The notes under the pieces are model-generated. The model was not told the DNA's origin. It made no database searches and worked only from the letters and a program-made list of their open reading frames with translations. From contig OY720350.1 of NCBI GenBank assembly GCA_963082975.1, positions 15,780,910-15,844,909 of the forward strand: a stretch of DNA of 64,000 nucleotides, read 5' to 3'. Position numbers and translations under genes: made by a program. The stretch comes from Labia minor (lineage: Eukaryota > Arthropoda > Insecta > Dermaptera > Spongiphoridae). How positions within the stretch are numbered: position 1 is the first letter of the stretch; every line of letters starts with the position of its first letter. Positions 45,780 through 57,779 of the stretch are shown here, piece by piece.

Positions 45780-46215
45780 TTTGTAGTAAAATAAAATATA
45801 ACCCCCACCCATCCCCCATCCTTTCATTCACCCTTCGAATTTCGTCCATCTTTTCTCTCTCTCTCTCTCTTTCTCTAACCCTTGCACCCTTCTTATTCCA
45901 TTTTAAATTAAATGAAAATGATATCTAAGTGTTGTGGAAATGTTTAATTTTCATCCCTCTGACTCGATGAGATGCTCTCTTCTGATTTATATTCCTCAAT
46001 CCTCACCCACCCATTCACTTCTCCTTCCCATTTGCACAGTTATCCCCGCTTTTGACTCCAAGATCTAATCATTTTGTACGCTGGCTTCTGCATTTTAACT
46101 GAAAATTAATTTTAATTTTAGACTTTCAATAATAAAATAAAAAAAAAAAAAACGTCAAGGGGGCAACAGCTTGTCAAGAGTCAAGGGGTATGAAATACCC
46201 TCCCTATTGATTTTC
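45780..46215. promoter_or_regulatory. Pyrimidine-rich, G+C-richer island
   Basis: C-rich and CT-rich, with a CT run (45855-45872) and complex sequence to about 46090. TCTAAGTGTTG near 45925 resembles an NK-2 site core (AAGTG). Role inferred only. Confidence 0.25.
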
Positions 46216-46394
46216 TTTCTGTTCTAGATTTTTATTCGTTAAAAGAAATACGAAGTATTCTCTGGTAACATCCTGTGTTATTAAAAATCATTCTTTTATT
46301 ATTTTTAAGAAATTAAAAATCAAATGTGTGAGAAAAATGTCAAAATTTTCTTTTTACACTTTTTTAATATCTAAATGAGAGACAAAAGGAGAAA

Positions 46395-46421
46395 TAGAGA
46401 GAGAGAGAGAGAGAGAGAGAA
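46395..46421. repeat. (GA)n microsatellite
   Basis: GA dinucleotide run. Confidence 0.85.
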
Positions 46422-46511
46422 AACAAATTAAAAAAAAAATATTATCGTAATTGATTAAGGAATTTGATAGGAAATGTTTATATTAGTGAATAAAAAACAC
46501 ATGTATTTATA

Positions 46512-46889
46512 GGGTAAAACATACACTCGTTGGCCCCCTTAAGCAATTCTTAGCAGTCTTTAATGCATATCTGGACAAATTGCTGAACAATCTGTGTCAA
46601 ATTAGGTTTGCAGAACATAGATACTATGAGCATTTTGATGAATAAAAAAAAATCATTTTCTCATGACACGACAAAAATCCTAAAAAATGCAGTTATTGGC
46701 CCCCTGTTATAATTATTGGCCTAGATAGTCTATAGTGATTATTCTACAAGATTGTACGTGATTGTACATCAAACGATTACATAACCATAGTTAATAGCGC
46801 AATTTTTAAAATAAACATCTCTTATTATTTGTGTTTGATTGATAGGGGGCCAATGACTGTTTCGGGGCCAACGACTGTATACTTTACCC
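46512..46889. mobile_element. TIR MITE with TA duplication
   Basis: Left end GGGTAAAACATACACTCGTT then GGCCCCC; right end complement GGGGCCAACGACTGTATACT then TTACCC. TA flanks both sides (46510-46511, 46890-46891). The motif GGCC(A/C)...GACTG with CAATGACTG / CAACGACTG is repeated twice at the right end. About 378 bp, non-coding, with ends resembling Tc1/mariner-superfamily MITEs. Confidence 0.85.
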
Positions 46890-46989
46890 TATTTTGTTTC
46901 AATATACTAATACGCGATGGTGTACATACAATGTAAAACCATTCAAATATTAAACTATTATTATTATTATTATTACTATTATTTTTATT

Positions 46990-47465
46990 TTCCAACTTTG
47001 GGAATCTCGTTGACCTTTCTCCCCTCCATTGGTGTGCTATGAAGGTAAATAAAAAGAATATTGATTATATAACCAGAGAAAATTGCAGTGTTAAAAAAAA
47101 ACAAACAAATGGATAATTTTTCTATTAAAATGAATGTTGATTAAAGAGAGTTTTTGGTAAATGATAATAATGGGAGGGCAAGTATAAGTGAGTGCTCTTT
47201 GTGTATGGCCCAAGCAAGCAACCCTCTGTTTATCCTAAAATACATATAGTTAAATTGATTAAAGTCCATTTTCCACTTATTTTGCCTTTAATATACGCCA
47301 AGGCGTATTTCCACATTTATTTTTATCTACCAGCCGATCGCCGACTTCACTTTAGTCTGTAATCAATATTTTTTAAACATTCCGCAAACGCGCACATATA
47401 CACATAAATAAACACATAGACACGCCATGGTATGCTAATTCATATGCGATTAGAGAAAGCTTATA
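46990..47465. promoter_or_regulatory. Weakly G+C-richer island
   Basis: Complex stretches at 46995-47040 and 47165-47450, single-copy, no coding signature. Candidate regulatory DNA by composition only. Confidence 0.2.
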
Positions 47466-48084
47466 GAAAATATTTAGATATGATCCTATAAATTAAAATT
47501 TCAGTATTCTACAAATAAATAAATAAATAATCAACTGTTTTAACATAATTTATTACATATTATAATCTTTTATTTCTATTATAAATATAAATTTTTAGTT
47601 AATAAAATAATTATATACTCAAGTATATATTACTACATACCTTTTATTTAGTGATATATTGACAAAAATGTAAATATTACTATTATTCTATAAAACAAAT
47701 AATAAAATAATAATAATATAATAATAAAAACTCAATTTTTTTGTTAAACAATTTCATTGAAATAAATAAATTAAATTGAAATATTATATTGTATTTTTTT
47801 AAATATAAAACAAAACACTAATAATATGTAAATAGGATTTTAATTTAAAAACTAAAATTTATTTATTTATTTATTAGTTGAATACGTTCAAGAACGAGGT
47901 TCCATTATTGAGTACGCGTTTAGAAATTTTATATTTTCTAGAGTTATTTTATTATAAATGTTAAATATGTACAAATTTTAAAAATAACGTTTAAATAAAA
48001 GATTAAAAGGTTAATGAAAGTTAAATTTCCGATTCCAAAAATTTCCTTCTACATTTTAAATAGTAAATTAGAATTATTCCGAGA
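47466..48084. other. A+T-rich filler
   Basis: Nothing recognised. Confidence 0.5.
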
Positions 48085-48240
48085 AACCGGCTGGGAGGCG
48101 ACCGGTTAGTAGACCAAATTCGCGATAGGCAGACATTCTAGAAAGAAACGTGAAGGAGTTGGGAGAGAGTAAGTGTTGGTTGGAGGTGGGTCAAGTGTAC
48201 TTTTGAGAAAAACAAAGAGAGATTTAGAAATATCCCTTTC
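48085..48240 (+). mobile_element. Degenerate LINE tail
   Basis: GAGAAACCGGCTGGGAGGCG and AGAAACGTGAAGGAGTTGGG align by eye with the GKRPLGRPR / RDVREIG coding part of the other LINE tails. Heavily decayed. Confidence 0.45.
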
Positions 48241-49315
48241 AAAGAAAATAAATTAAATGTTCAAATTAAATTTTATTTTATTAAATATATAAATATATTC
48301 ATATGAAATAAAAAGTTAAATTTGAGTAAGTAATACAATTCAGAATGATGAAATACATATGTTACATCCTTGATCTAGCTACATACTCATAGGATAAATT
48401 TCAATTTTACTTTACCTTGTTAAAGGGATATAGTCAGCCTACCATTTTGACAAGCTTTATTTTTCATTTATGTTTTTTTTTTATTTTTTTTTTTTTCGGA
48501 GATGAAATGAGACTATTTTTCTCCCAGTAAAAATAATAACAAAAATTTAATATAACACAAATAACAAAAGAAAATTATTTCTTTTTTTTATTTATTTATA
48601 AAGATAAATTAATAATTAAGGAATAATAAAATCAAATATAGATCTGATATTTTAGCGTTCTCAAATAGAAAAAATCAATAGTAAAAAAATTAAAAAAATC
48701 TATGGTAAATAAATAGAATAAATAATTAATAAATATAATCTAAATAAAATTTTAAGTATATATATTTTTAATTGAATAAATAAATAAAAGATAAACATCA
48801 TAATAAGTAAATGAAGAAAAAAAAATACAATAGCTCAGATATCTCTCGATCAGCTTTTACATTTAACTAACAAGAGAAATTTGTTTGAAATTTTAGAATT
48901 TGGAATATATATTTATGACCATAAATATCTATAAATTGTGAATAAGATATGGATGAAAGCGAATGAATAGATCGGATCGTAAATCTTGACAGGTTTCATA
49001 TTTTGTCATTTGCGATCATAATTTGAAGTGACTAAAGTGTTAGTTTCTGTTTGTTTTTTGTTTTTTTATTTTATTTTTCAAAAAATCCGCAATATTTCAT
49101 TCGTGTTAAAGGTCAAATTTATAAAATGACAAATGGGAATATAAAAAATTCACCCCAGCCATGCAAAACTTGATATATCAAAAGTGCAAAGTGAACTTAG
49201 ATTGAAACTTGGCGATTGCCCACTCGCAAAACACCCGTCGATTTCAAATTAGAACTGTAATTAAGTTATTTTCAAATCAAATTTTAATTTATTAAATAAT
49301 ATAAGAAAATATAGG
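48241..49315. other. A+T-rich filler
   Basis: T-run near 48474-48498; slightly more complex at 48940-49260. No gene or repeat recognised. Confidence 0.45.
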
Positions 49316-49540
49316 CCCTTTGTAGTCTCGTGTTAACTCACATTCTCGTGGTCCCGGGTTCAAGTCCCAGGCCTGGCAAAGGGATTTTCTCTAGCTGGGG
49401 TCTATGGAAAAAAGTCAACCCAACCTCCGGGATCAAAATTGGGAATCTTGATAGGACACGTTCTACTAATCATAGGACTTTTAATAAAAATAGCCATTTT
49501 GATTGGCGCTCAGAGTCAGAGGATTTTTTTTTTGTTTAAT
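49316..49540 (+). mobile_element. tRNA-derived SINE
   Basis: B box GGGTTCAAGTCCC (49357-49369) followed by GGCCTGGCAAAGGGATTTTC and CTAGCTGGGGTCTATGG. The body continues through GGAATCTTGATAGGACACG to a T-run at about 49526-49535. The A box is degenerate. The frame at 49330-49539 is a shadow. Confidence 0.7.
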
Positions 49541-50089
49541 ATATAAGAAATTTGTAAATATTAAAATTTAAAAAATTGTTGATTTGATTTAATTGGAGTT
49601 TTAATAGATATTACAATTGACTATTGTCAATCATCTTATATAATAATATTTTTAAAAATATTTTAAAAACTTTTTCGTATTAGATATCTTCAAACATTAA
49701 TATATTTAAACATATCAAAAGTTTTGATTAGAAATTAAATTTAATTAATTTAATTTATGTTTTATTTTTAAAAGTATGTACATAAATATACAATTTTATT
49801 ATTTTCATAAAAATTATAATATTACTCATCATTTATTACTCCAGTTTACTCCTAATTACATACTAACTATCTATTAAGAAGTTTGTTTACTTAGGAAAAT
49901 CTCTGCTTTATAATATTGATTGAATAAACTTTAACTTGAATGGTTGAAAACACTTCATTTGGATAGAGAATTAAATTAAATTATAATCATTAATTAAGAA
50001 TCTAAAATGTTGTGTGTTATATAAAATTTGTAAAAAAAATCAACTACCTATAAATAAATTTCTAATAAAAATTATAGGGGTTCTTTAAG
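49541..50089. other. A+T-rich filler
   Basis: Nothing recognised. Confidence 0.5.
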
Positions 50090-50660
50090 TTAAACAAACA
50101 AAGTCAAAAGATGATAATGAATAATGATGATGACAATTTCGAGGTGGCTCATCATTTATTGGCCATTGCGAGGGGTTTTTGTGCACTCATTTCTTTGTAT
50201 GAGATAACAAGGGAGTGAAAGGGAAAATTTGATAGACAACAGGGATTTTCAGAATTGGATGGCTGGCTGCAATCTTCCTAAATGAAACTCTGACTGGCAT
50301 TGCGTTTTATCAAAGCCCACCATTACCAGAGTGGAGGAGGAAAAATAACTAAGTATTAGTGTTTGTGGTTCTCTCTTGAGTTTGTGGCTGCTTTTTGCCA
50401 GGGGAGTTGGGGCGCGATCGATGTTTAGGGCTTTAGCAACCAACTGTGCCCCCATCCTCCAACCGAAAGACATCCCATCCTCATCCCACCAACCAGAAGG
50501 GCTCATTTTGATCCCTTCGCTGCAGACAAATGTTGGCTCTTAATTATGACATTCGCTACCACCTGAGGAGATTCTAAAAAATTGACAAGTGCCAGACGGT
50601 GACTGCCGGCTCAATATCCGACAGACGACAACAACCCAACGGATTAGAAATTTTAAAAAA
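50090..50660. promoter_or_regulatory. Long G+C-richer island, candidate regulatory block
   Basis: About 550 bp of complex, single-copy sequence, one of the strongest islands. Contains TCATCATTTATTGGCC (50148) and CCACCTGAGG (50560; CACCTG E-box, Snail-type). The minus frame at 50249-50506 is open but has no recognised domain. Confidence 0.3.
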
Positions 50661-50884
50661 ATGAGGTGTAAAATGAAACATTTCCGTTTCTATTCAAGGG
50701 TGAATATATAAATTTTACTAGAAAATACATGTGAGATATAAAATAAATTTGATTTTAAATTATCTCTACTTATATACATATATAAAAAAATATTTAAATA
50801 TATATTGTACCTAAATATATAAAATTGGAGGTAAATAAAAAAAAAATATTTTTTTGATTAAATTTTAAAAAATAATACATATTC
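50661..50884. other. A+T-rich filler
   Basis: Nothing recognised. Confidence 0.4.
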
Positions 50885-51690
50885 ATGCATGGTCTAGGAC
50901 AGTGTTTCTCAACCTTTTTGGACCAAACACCCCCTTTGTAAGACCCGCTTCTTAATTCGCCCCCCTATAAATTTTTATACATAAAAATTGCATGATAATC
51001 CTTAATATATGGTAGGTACACTAGGTGATACTTACAGCCATATTGAAAAATCGAGTTTCAGAACCTGATTGCAAAATCATCTGACCTTTTTTTAGAACCA
51101 TATTGAAAAAATTGAAAAAAAGAGGAAATGTTTAAAAAGCCTGTACGCAAAATCATCTTACCTTTTTTAGAGTTGAAAATGATTTCGCCACCCAAAAATA
51201 ACTTATCGCCCCCCAAAATCGTATAGTCATATAATCGCCCCCTTTAAGATGTCGATCGCCCCCCAGGTGGGCGATATCGCCCACGTTGAGAATCATTGGT
51301 CTAGGACCTTAGGAGAGGAGAGGTATTTGAGAATAAGATTCTTCGCAGCATTTATGGGCCGAAGAAAGAGGAGGTTACCGGGGAATTGCGGAGACTGCTT
51401 ATCGAGGAATTGCATGACCTCTATGCATCTCCAGACATAGTTATAGTTATAAAATCGAGAAGACTGCGATGAGCAGGGCACATGGCTAGAATAAGAGAGG
51501 AAAGAATGGTGAAAAATATTATGGTGGGGAGACCGAGTGAGAAACGTGCGTTGGGAAGACCAAGGACGCGGTGGATGGTTAATGTAGGAAGGGACGTGAG
51601 AGAGATAGGAGAGGGTAGGGATTATAGGGTTGTTGCTGCGGCCACAAGAACTTTTGAGTTTCGTAGAGCCACACAGATAGATAAATACAT
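50885..51690 (+). mobile_element. LINE tail interrupted by a hAT MITE
   Basis: LINE sequence starts before 50900 (CATGGTCTAGGA, compare CATGGTCTATGACCCT in the copy at 30750) and resumes after 51298. The plus frames then read FFAAFMGRRKRRLPGNC (in other copies R-IYGPK-DEVTG), then ARIREERMVKNIMVGRPSEK and RALGRPRTRWMVNVGRDVRE. The 3' end is AACTTTTGAGTTTCGTAGAG and a GATAAATA tail. The RT domain is absent. The frame at 51482-51835 covers this tail plus chance sequence. Confidence 0.85.
50900..51298. mobile_element. hAT MITE with perfect target duplication
   Basis: Ends CAGTGTTTCTCAACC and GTTGAGAATCATTG; GTCTAGGA is exactly duplicated at 50892-50899 and 51299-51306. About 400 bp. The right half is rich in CGCCCCCC / TCGCCCCC motifs, also typical of such elements. 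Inserted in the LINE tail. Confidence 0.93.
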
Positions 51691-52994
51691 ATTCATATTA
51701 TATACGATCTCTCTTAAGATGGTAGATTTAAATCATGGTCACTTTCAACAAAATTATAAAAAAAATTTAATGTCCTTATTTCTTTGGTACCTCACCCATC
51801 ATAGCCTATTTCGCACAAAAAGAAAGATAAAATAAAATAAAAACACGCAAGCATTAAAACAAGCTACTTGGATGGAATTTAAGGAATGTCCAATTGGGAC
51901 ACGTTTTGTAAATATTTCGCGTAATTTTTCTTTATTATTTGTTGTAAGTTATCTGTCTATGAGTTATTTGGATATTTTTGCTTTAACAACATTCCATTCA
52001 AACAGATGTGGCTTAATTAAGTTTTCAATTTATTTGTTTTCATTTTTTTTTTTTTTTTTTTTTTACAAAATAAAAAAAAAGAAAGAAAAAGTTAATAAAA
52101 ATGGAGAAATATATAAAAAGCTGGCTTTTTAAAATAAAAAGAAAAATATTTAAATGTATTAAAGAAAACAAATATTTTTATTTTTTTTAAAAAAAAGTAA
52201 ATATTCTGCCTTAATATATACAGAACGTCATTGTTAAGTATTCTAAAACTTGAGAGACCCTCACTAAGGAGTTTTATTCTCATGAATGTAGAAAGAAGGA
52301 AAAAGAATGGGTAACAAAACATCCCATGCCATCCATTGTATTTACAAATATGAATACAGCAAATATAATAATTTTTTTTTTTGAAACAAAATGATCAAGA
52401 AATTCAATACAATGATTCATGAACGTAAACAATGAAGGGCAGCTGTTTCCCCTCCATTCTAGAACCCAAAATAATAATAATTAATTGGTTATAAAGTAAA
52501 GAAACGAAATAAAAGTAGGTTGTAAACACACTCTAATACAACATAATATTATTAAACTTTTGGTTTTATTAGTCTTTTCCGTTTTATAATAATATGTATA
52601 TACCATGATACAATCTAATATAGTTTGGTCTCCACCCCATAGTTTTAACTCTAGTTACCCTTCATTAACGCTGACAATGAGTAAAAAAAAATTTTTTAAC
52701 ACAATTTTTTATTATAAATAATTGGAATAAATGTAAAAATATTTTTCATTTAATTAAATATCATTCCTATAATTGTAAAAATTAATTTTTTGGGTGAATA
52801 TAAAATTTTATACAGATATTGATATAATTTGAATTTAAAAAATTATTAATTCAACTTCCATTGATTTATATGTTTCATATATAATATTATTAATTTTATA
52901 ATTCAGAGTAGAATAATAAAGGCAATGCATTTCTTTTTTTTATCCTTTCAAGATTTCATTATTTCAAAATACTTAAATATATCTCGTATATATA
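51691..52994. other. A+T-rich filler with a poly-T run
   Basis: T-run at 52045-52063. Slightly complex patches at 51750-52010, 52240-52340 and 52420-52470. Frames at 51872-52132 and 52092-52322 follow composition. No gene recognised. Confidence 0.45.
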
Positions 52995-53432
52995 CATATA
53001 TATCCGTGGCTTTACGGAATTCGAAAGATCTACATAGGCCACAGCATCCACATTTCTCCAAGTATCCCTGAGCTATAACCATCCAACTCCTACCCTCTCC
53101 CATCTCTCTCACGTCCCTTCTTACATTGTACACCCACCGCGACCTTGGTCTTCCAAGCGGACGTTTCCCACTCGGTCTCCCCACCAATATATTTTTCACC
53201 ATTCTTTCCTCTCCCATTCTAGCCATGTGCTCTGCTCATCGAAGCCTTCTCGATTTTATAACTATAATTATGTCTGGTTATGCACTTTCCGCCATTCCCC
53301 GGGAATTTCATCTTTCTTTCCCTCATTAATACTGCGAAGAATCCTATTCTCAAATACTGTGAATCTACTCTCGTCCTTCAGGGTCATAGACCATGCCTCA
53401 CACCCATATAACACAACAGGCATAATCATTTA
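52995..53432 (-). mobile_element. 5'-truncated LINE tail
   Basis: On the minus strand the frame at 53226-52948 reads MARMGEERMVKNILVGRPSG, then KRPLGRPRSRWVYNVRRDVR and EMGEGRSWMVIAQGYLEKCG, the cleanest C-terminal tail in the window. Upstream (53330-53432) lies the VLYGWEAWSMTL-like part in decayed form. It ends at GAATTCCGTAAAGCCAC and a TA-rich tail. No RT domain. Confidence 0.85.
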
Positions 53433-53697
53433 TATATATACATTATTATTATTTTTCGTTTTGAAAGTCTATAGAAAGTATTAATATACATTCAGTCATT
53501 TTTTTCTTATTTCACATTGGAATAACTTGAAACTCTTGTCATTATCCTCCAAATCGTTCATATTTTTTCATATTATTTTAACATTTATTGACGTTTAAAG
53601 ATATGAGGAAACTAATTTATAAACAATACAGAGTCTAAGGTCCAAAAATAGGTGGTATCAATTAATAGTATTAATGAATGACAAATAGAAAAATATA

Positions 53698-53743
<46 letters not shown>

Positions 53744-54639
53744 CTCCATCATTTTACTTTATTAGTATATATTGTATATGATATATACCAAAATATACTG
53801 CTTTAAATATGTATATAATTTTCTGACTGGTTACAAGTACAAATTTAGAAAAATAGTTTAGTAGAGTATAAATAAATCTCTCTGAGGCTTTCATCAAGTA
53901 TTCAATAATTAAGTGAGGAGGTACATTTTGCATTTTTTTAAAAAAAATTTACTTTCAATTGTATACCGAGTAAATTATTTATAAAATGTTAAATTTTAAT
54001 TTTAATTAAGAATCAAAGTATAATACATCCATGCAACCCATTTAGTGCACATTATTAAATATTTTCTAGAATATATTTTTTTAAAAATTATTTATTAAAC
54101 AAATATTATATATTAATAATTTTTGTCAAATTATTTTTAATTTTAACCTTAGAATTAAGTATATACATAAATATTTATCTAAATTTTTTGGATATAACTT
54201 ATATAACTTATTATTAATTTTAAATGTTAAAATGTATTATTAATTATCTATTAGCGTAATTAAATGATAAATTTTAATATTTTATTTTTTTTTAAATTTA
54301 TTGATAAAGAATGTAATTATAAAAGCTTTTAAAGAAAATGTTCAAATTTTTAGATGGATGTATATATATATAAAATTTTTTAAACATATATAACTCTAAA
54401 TACATAATTCAATAAAGAATTATAGGTAACATTTTATTAATTGTTTTACATTTAAAATTTTATAAAGGATAGAAATATAATACTTTTCATTTCCATTTGA
54501 ATTTGAATTTTCCCATTAATGAAATCCTAAATGTAAAATGTATTGTTCGAAAGCAATACACTTTGATAATTAATAATAATTCGATATCGATGTAACTCAT
54601 TAATTAAGATTTGCCTCGTTATGAATATAATATAATTGG
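53433..54639. other. A+T-rich filler with (AT)n
   Basis: AT microsatellite at about 53700-53741. Nothing else recognised. Confidence 0.5.
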
Positions 54640-55030
54640 AGGGGATAACTCCCTCTCTCTCATTGGTTTTCGACTTGAATTTTGCTGAGGCATCAACCCC
54701 CGAAGTCAGCCAGCCGTAAGTCAAATATGCGTGGAGAGCAGTGCAACAACCCCAACCCCTCAACTGGTTTTGTTAGACAACCAGCCATTATATAATACGC
54801 AAGCGAGAGAGAGAGAGAGAAAGAGAGTTGGCTGAGGGTTGGAAAGAGATAGAATGTGAGGGTAGGCCATTAATCACGCGGGTAGCTGTGTTGGGCTTAT
54901 TAATAAATTCACTCGCCCCTTCCCTCTCACACCCATTCATATAAGCGTAGGTGGGATGTGGCCAGGCTAATATATAGATGTGAGAAATTCAAATCTACTT
55001 GGCTGAAAAATCTTCATCTCGCTCATTTAC
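54640..55030. promoter_or_regulatory. G+C-richer island with a GA tract
   Basis: Single-copy complex block, (GA)n at about 54804-54822, GATTTG-poor, with no credible frame (minus frame 54527-54763 lacks any domain). Candidate regulatory DNA. Confidence 0.25.
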
Positions 55031-55158
55031 ACCTCTATCACATCAATTTTGTACTTATGATGTAAATAATTTATAGAAAGTAAATTTATCATTTTATTAT
55101 AATATTCTATTCAGTAGTTTTATTCAATAGTTAGTAAAATTCTATTATAATTAATAAG

Positions 55159-56370
55159 AAAAAAAGAAATAGTATCATTTACTGAAATTCTCCAATTGTA
55201 AATTTTGTTGTAAATTCAAATAAGAAGATTGAGTAGAGAAATCATCATTGATGTAATTATTCTTCATCTTTTATTAAACGGTGTTATTATTTATTCTACC
55301 AATTGTATAGATAATTATTTTTTATATTATATTTTATTATTTATTAATGTTGATTTATATAAGTTATTAAATTCATATTTCAGAGATACACCAAAGAATT
55401 ATATATGTATATTAGAATCTAACACCCAAAGTAATGGGTTAGAAAACATTTTACTGCTTGTCTGGCTGTACCCCGGCAAGATGGCTCTATATACCATAAA
55501 GAGATCTCATTAAAATTTATTGGATAGAACAGGATTAAACCGGAAAATTGATGGATGAATGAGTTAATTGAGTGGTTCTTAATTGCTCAAATTGGTAATG
55601 TCCCTTCATTGATAACAATAATACTTAAGATAAACGTTCTCCTTCAGGTAAGTTCATGATTTCTCTACTCAATCTTCTCATTTGAATTTACAACAAAATT
55701 TACAATTGGAGAATTTCAGTAAATGATACTATTTCTTTTTTTCATCATTTTTCCAAAGTTTTACGATAATATCAAAAGATTTGAATAGAATTATTAATAT
55801 TTAATTATAATAGAACTATTGAATAGATGAACTTACCTGAAGGAGAACTTTTATCTTAAGAAGATCACACACTAGAAGAAGGTTCTATTGGTTACCATGA
55901 TTTTATTGACTTATTAATTTATTTATGTAAAATAAATTTTTTTTTTTAGATTTAAAATTTATTTGAAAAATTCATAAAATGTTGCCTCTGGTTTGTTTGA
56001 AATTAATTATCAATGACCTGAAATGAAAATCATACATTAGTAATATTATTATTATTATTAATTCATCCATCAATTTTCCGGTTTAATCCTGTTCTATCTA
56101 ATGAATTTTAATGAGATCTCTTTATGGTATATAGAGCCATCTTGCCGGGGTACAGCCAGACAAGCAGTAAAATGTTTTCTAACCCATTACTTTGGGTGTT
56201 AGATTCTAATATATATATATAATTCTTTGGTGTATCTCTGAAATATGAATTTAATAACTTATATAAATCAACATGAATAAATAATAAAATATAATATAAA
56301 AAATAATTATCTATAGATCTATACAATTGGTAGAATAAATAATAACACCGTTTAATAAAAGATGAAGAAT
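55159..56370. repeat. Three-layer fold-back structure (family G)
   Basis: Outer arms 55259-55560 and 56061-56370 (about 300 bp, nearly identical, inverted) contain the family G core CTGGCTGTACCCCGGC. A second pair, 55159-55245 with 55656-55742 (about 86 bp), and a third, 55624-55657 with 55827-55860 (34 bp, CTTCAGGTAAGTTCAT), overlap it. Their order is interleaved, so they cannot all pair at once. The mirrored frames at 55229-55513 and 56108-56326 are shadows. Could be a Foldback-like element, an aberrant replication product, or an hpRNA source; family unknown. Confidence 0.85.
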
Positions 56371-57084
56371 ACCCACATCAACAATTTAAATATAAAAAAA
56401 TAAATAAATATAATATTAATTATAAAATAAATTTTGTTCAACAAATTTAACTTGATAAGAGAAATCATAATTCTTATTAATATTTATATTCTCAATTTTA
56501 TAAAAAGTCCTTGTTAAAGCGTATATTCGACAAGGATATGATCTTGTTTGACTATCATATCGAAATTAGTGCATCAATGGGTATTTTCTTTGGGAACCAA
56601 ATGTTGGGAAAAGAAACCTGAAGTGATTACAGAATACACCGCTATCTTCTGGATATCAAATGTTTTTCCTCAAGTGAACTAAGTGATAATTAATATTATA
56701 ATAATATTATTGGTGATTAAAATATCTTATATACCGATGTATTATAATACAAAAATTATTTCATAGATGAATTTATACATTTATTTTTTCTTTAAAGAGA
56801 GAAAATTTGTCAATATTTCTTATTATTTGTATTTTTTGATGGGAAATTAATTTCAAGATTAATTTATCCTGTTTATCGTCCTTTACTTATTTCTTAAATG
56901 TCCCAATTCAATTCAATTGAAAAGAATTAAGCTTAAGTAGAAGGAAAGAAATAGTATTAAGCCCCCACCGCTCTCTCTCTCTCATTCACTCTATTTATTA
57001 AATATTCCTAAAGACAAATGATAAAAGTAACATTTCATTGCATGATTGAATAAATACGGAAAATTTTTTAGAAAATCTATTTAA
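56371..57084. other. A+T-rich filler with a small complex patch
   Basis: Patch at 56510-56690 and CT tract near 56970-56985. No gene recognised. Confidence 0.4.
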
Positions 57085-57612
57085 ACATATCTATCTATCT
57101 AATCTTTTTATGCTAGCTAAAAGTGTATCTATGTAAATGGGTTCTCAGAAACCGCTCGATCGATTTTTTTGAAATTCACATCATAGATAGTATTTATAAA
57201 GAAAAATCGAGTTTTATTGATCACATCTCTGGAAAAAATCATCTTCATTAGTTTTTTTTTTAATTTATATAGATATGACGTCACAAGGGGTGTATGTTTT
57301 ATGACTAATTTTTTTTTAATTTATATTCTTTTAAATTATTTGAATGGCGATTTGGTGAATCAGGTATTAATATTACCAGACAAACCCAATTAAAATAGAT
57401 AATTAAAAAAGTATATAAATTTGTTAAAGGGTCTAGCGATAGCTCGGTGTCCCAGGTATTTATTTTATATCAACAGGCCTACTTTTCTGTTTGTATGTTA
57501 TTATTTGAATGGCGATTCGGTGAATCAGGTATTAATATTATCAGCCAAACCCAATAATAATGAATCATTTTTATTTAATTTAATTACCGAGCGGAGGCTC
57601 GGCGTCCCGGTA
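57085..57612 (+). mobile_element. Family F element, copy 3
   Basis: CTAT microsatellite then TTTTATGCTAGCTAAAAGTG and AACCGCTCGATCGA as at 19905-19975, a TATGACGTCAC site shared with families B and the 27360 fragment, then GAGCTCGG-type hairpins at 57430-57450 and CCGAGCGGAGGCTCGG at 57587-57602. GGCGATTTGGTGAATCAGG and GGCGATTCGGTGAATCAGG occur twice (57344 and 57511), so the 3' part is partly duplicated. It lacks the tRNA-like segment. Confidence 0.6.
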
Positions 57613-57779
57613 TACCTACATTATAGTTATAGAATAATAGTAAGTCATGTAAAAGAAAATAAATATTTTACTAAATTAAAATCTAAAATTTCAAGAATCA
57701 TTTAAAAATGTTTATCTCTCTTGGTTAACTTTTATGCTTATATTAAACAGACTTAATTAAATTAATTAATTTTTTTTAA
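57613..57779. other. A+T-rich filler
   Basis: Nothing recognised. Confidence 0.4.

Noticed and set aside
55229-56326. Matching frames at 55229-55513 and 56108-56326, possible duplicated gene
   Set aside because: They match only because the DNA arms are inverted copies; the translation is composition-driven and has no domain.
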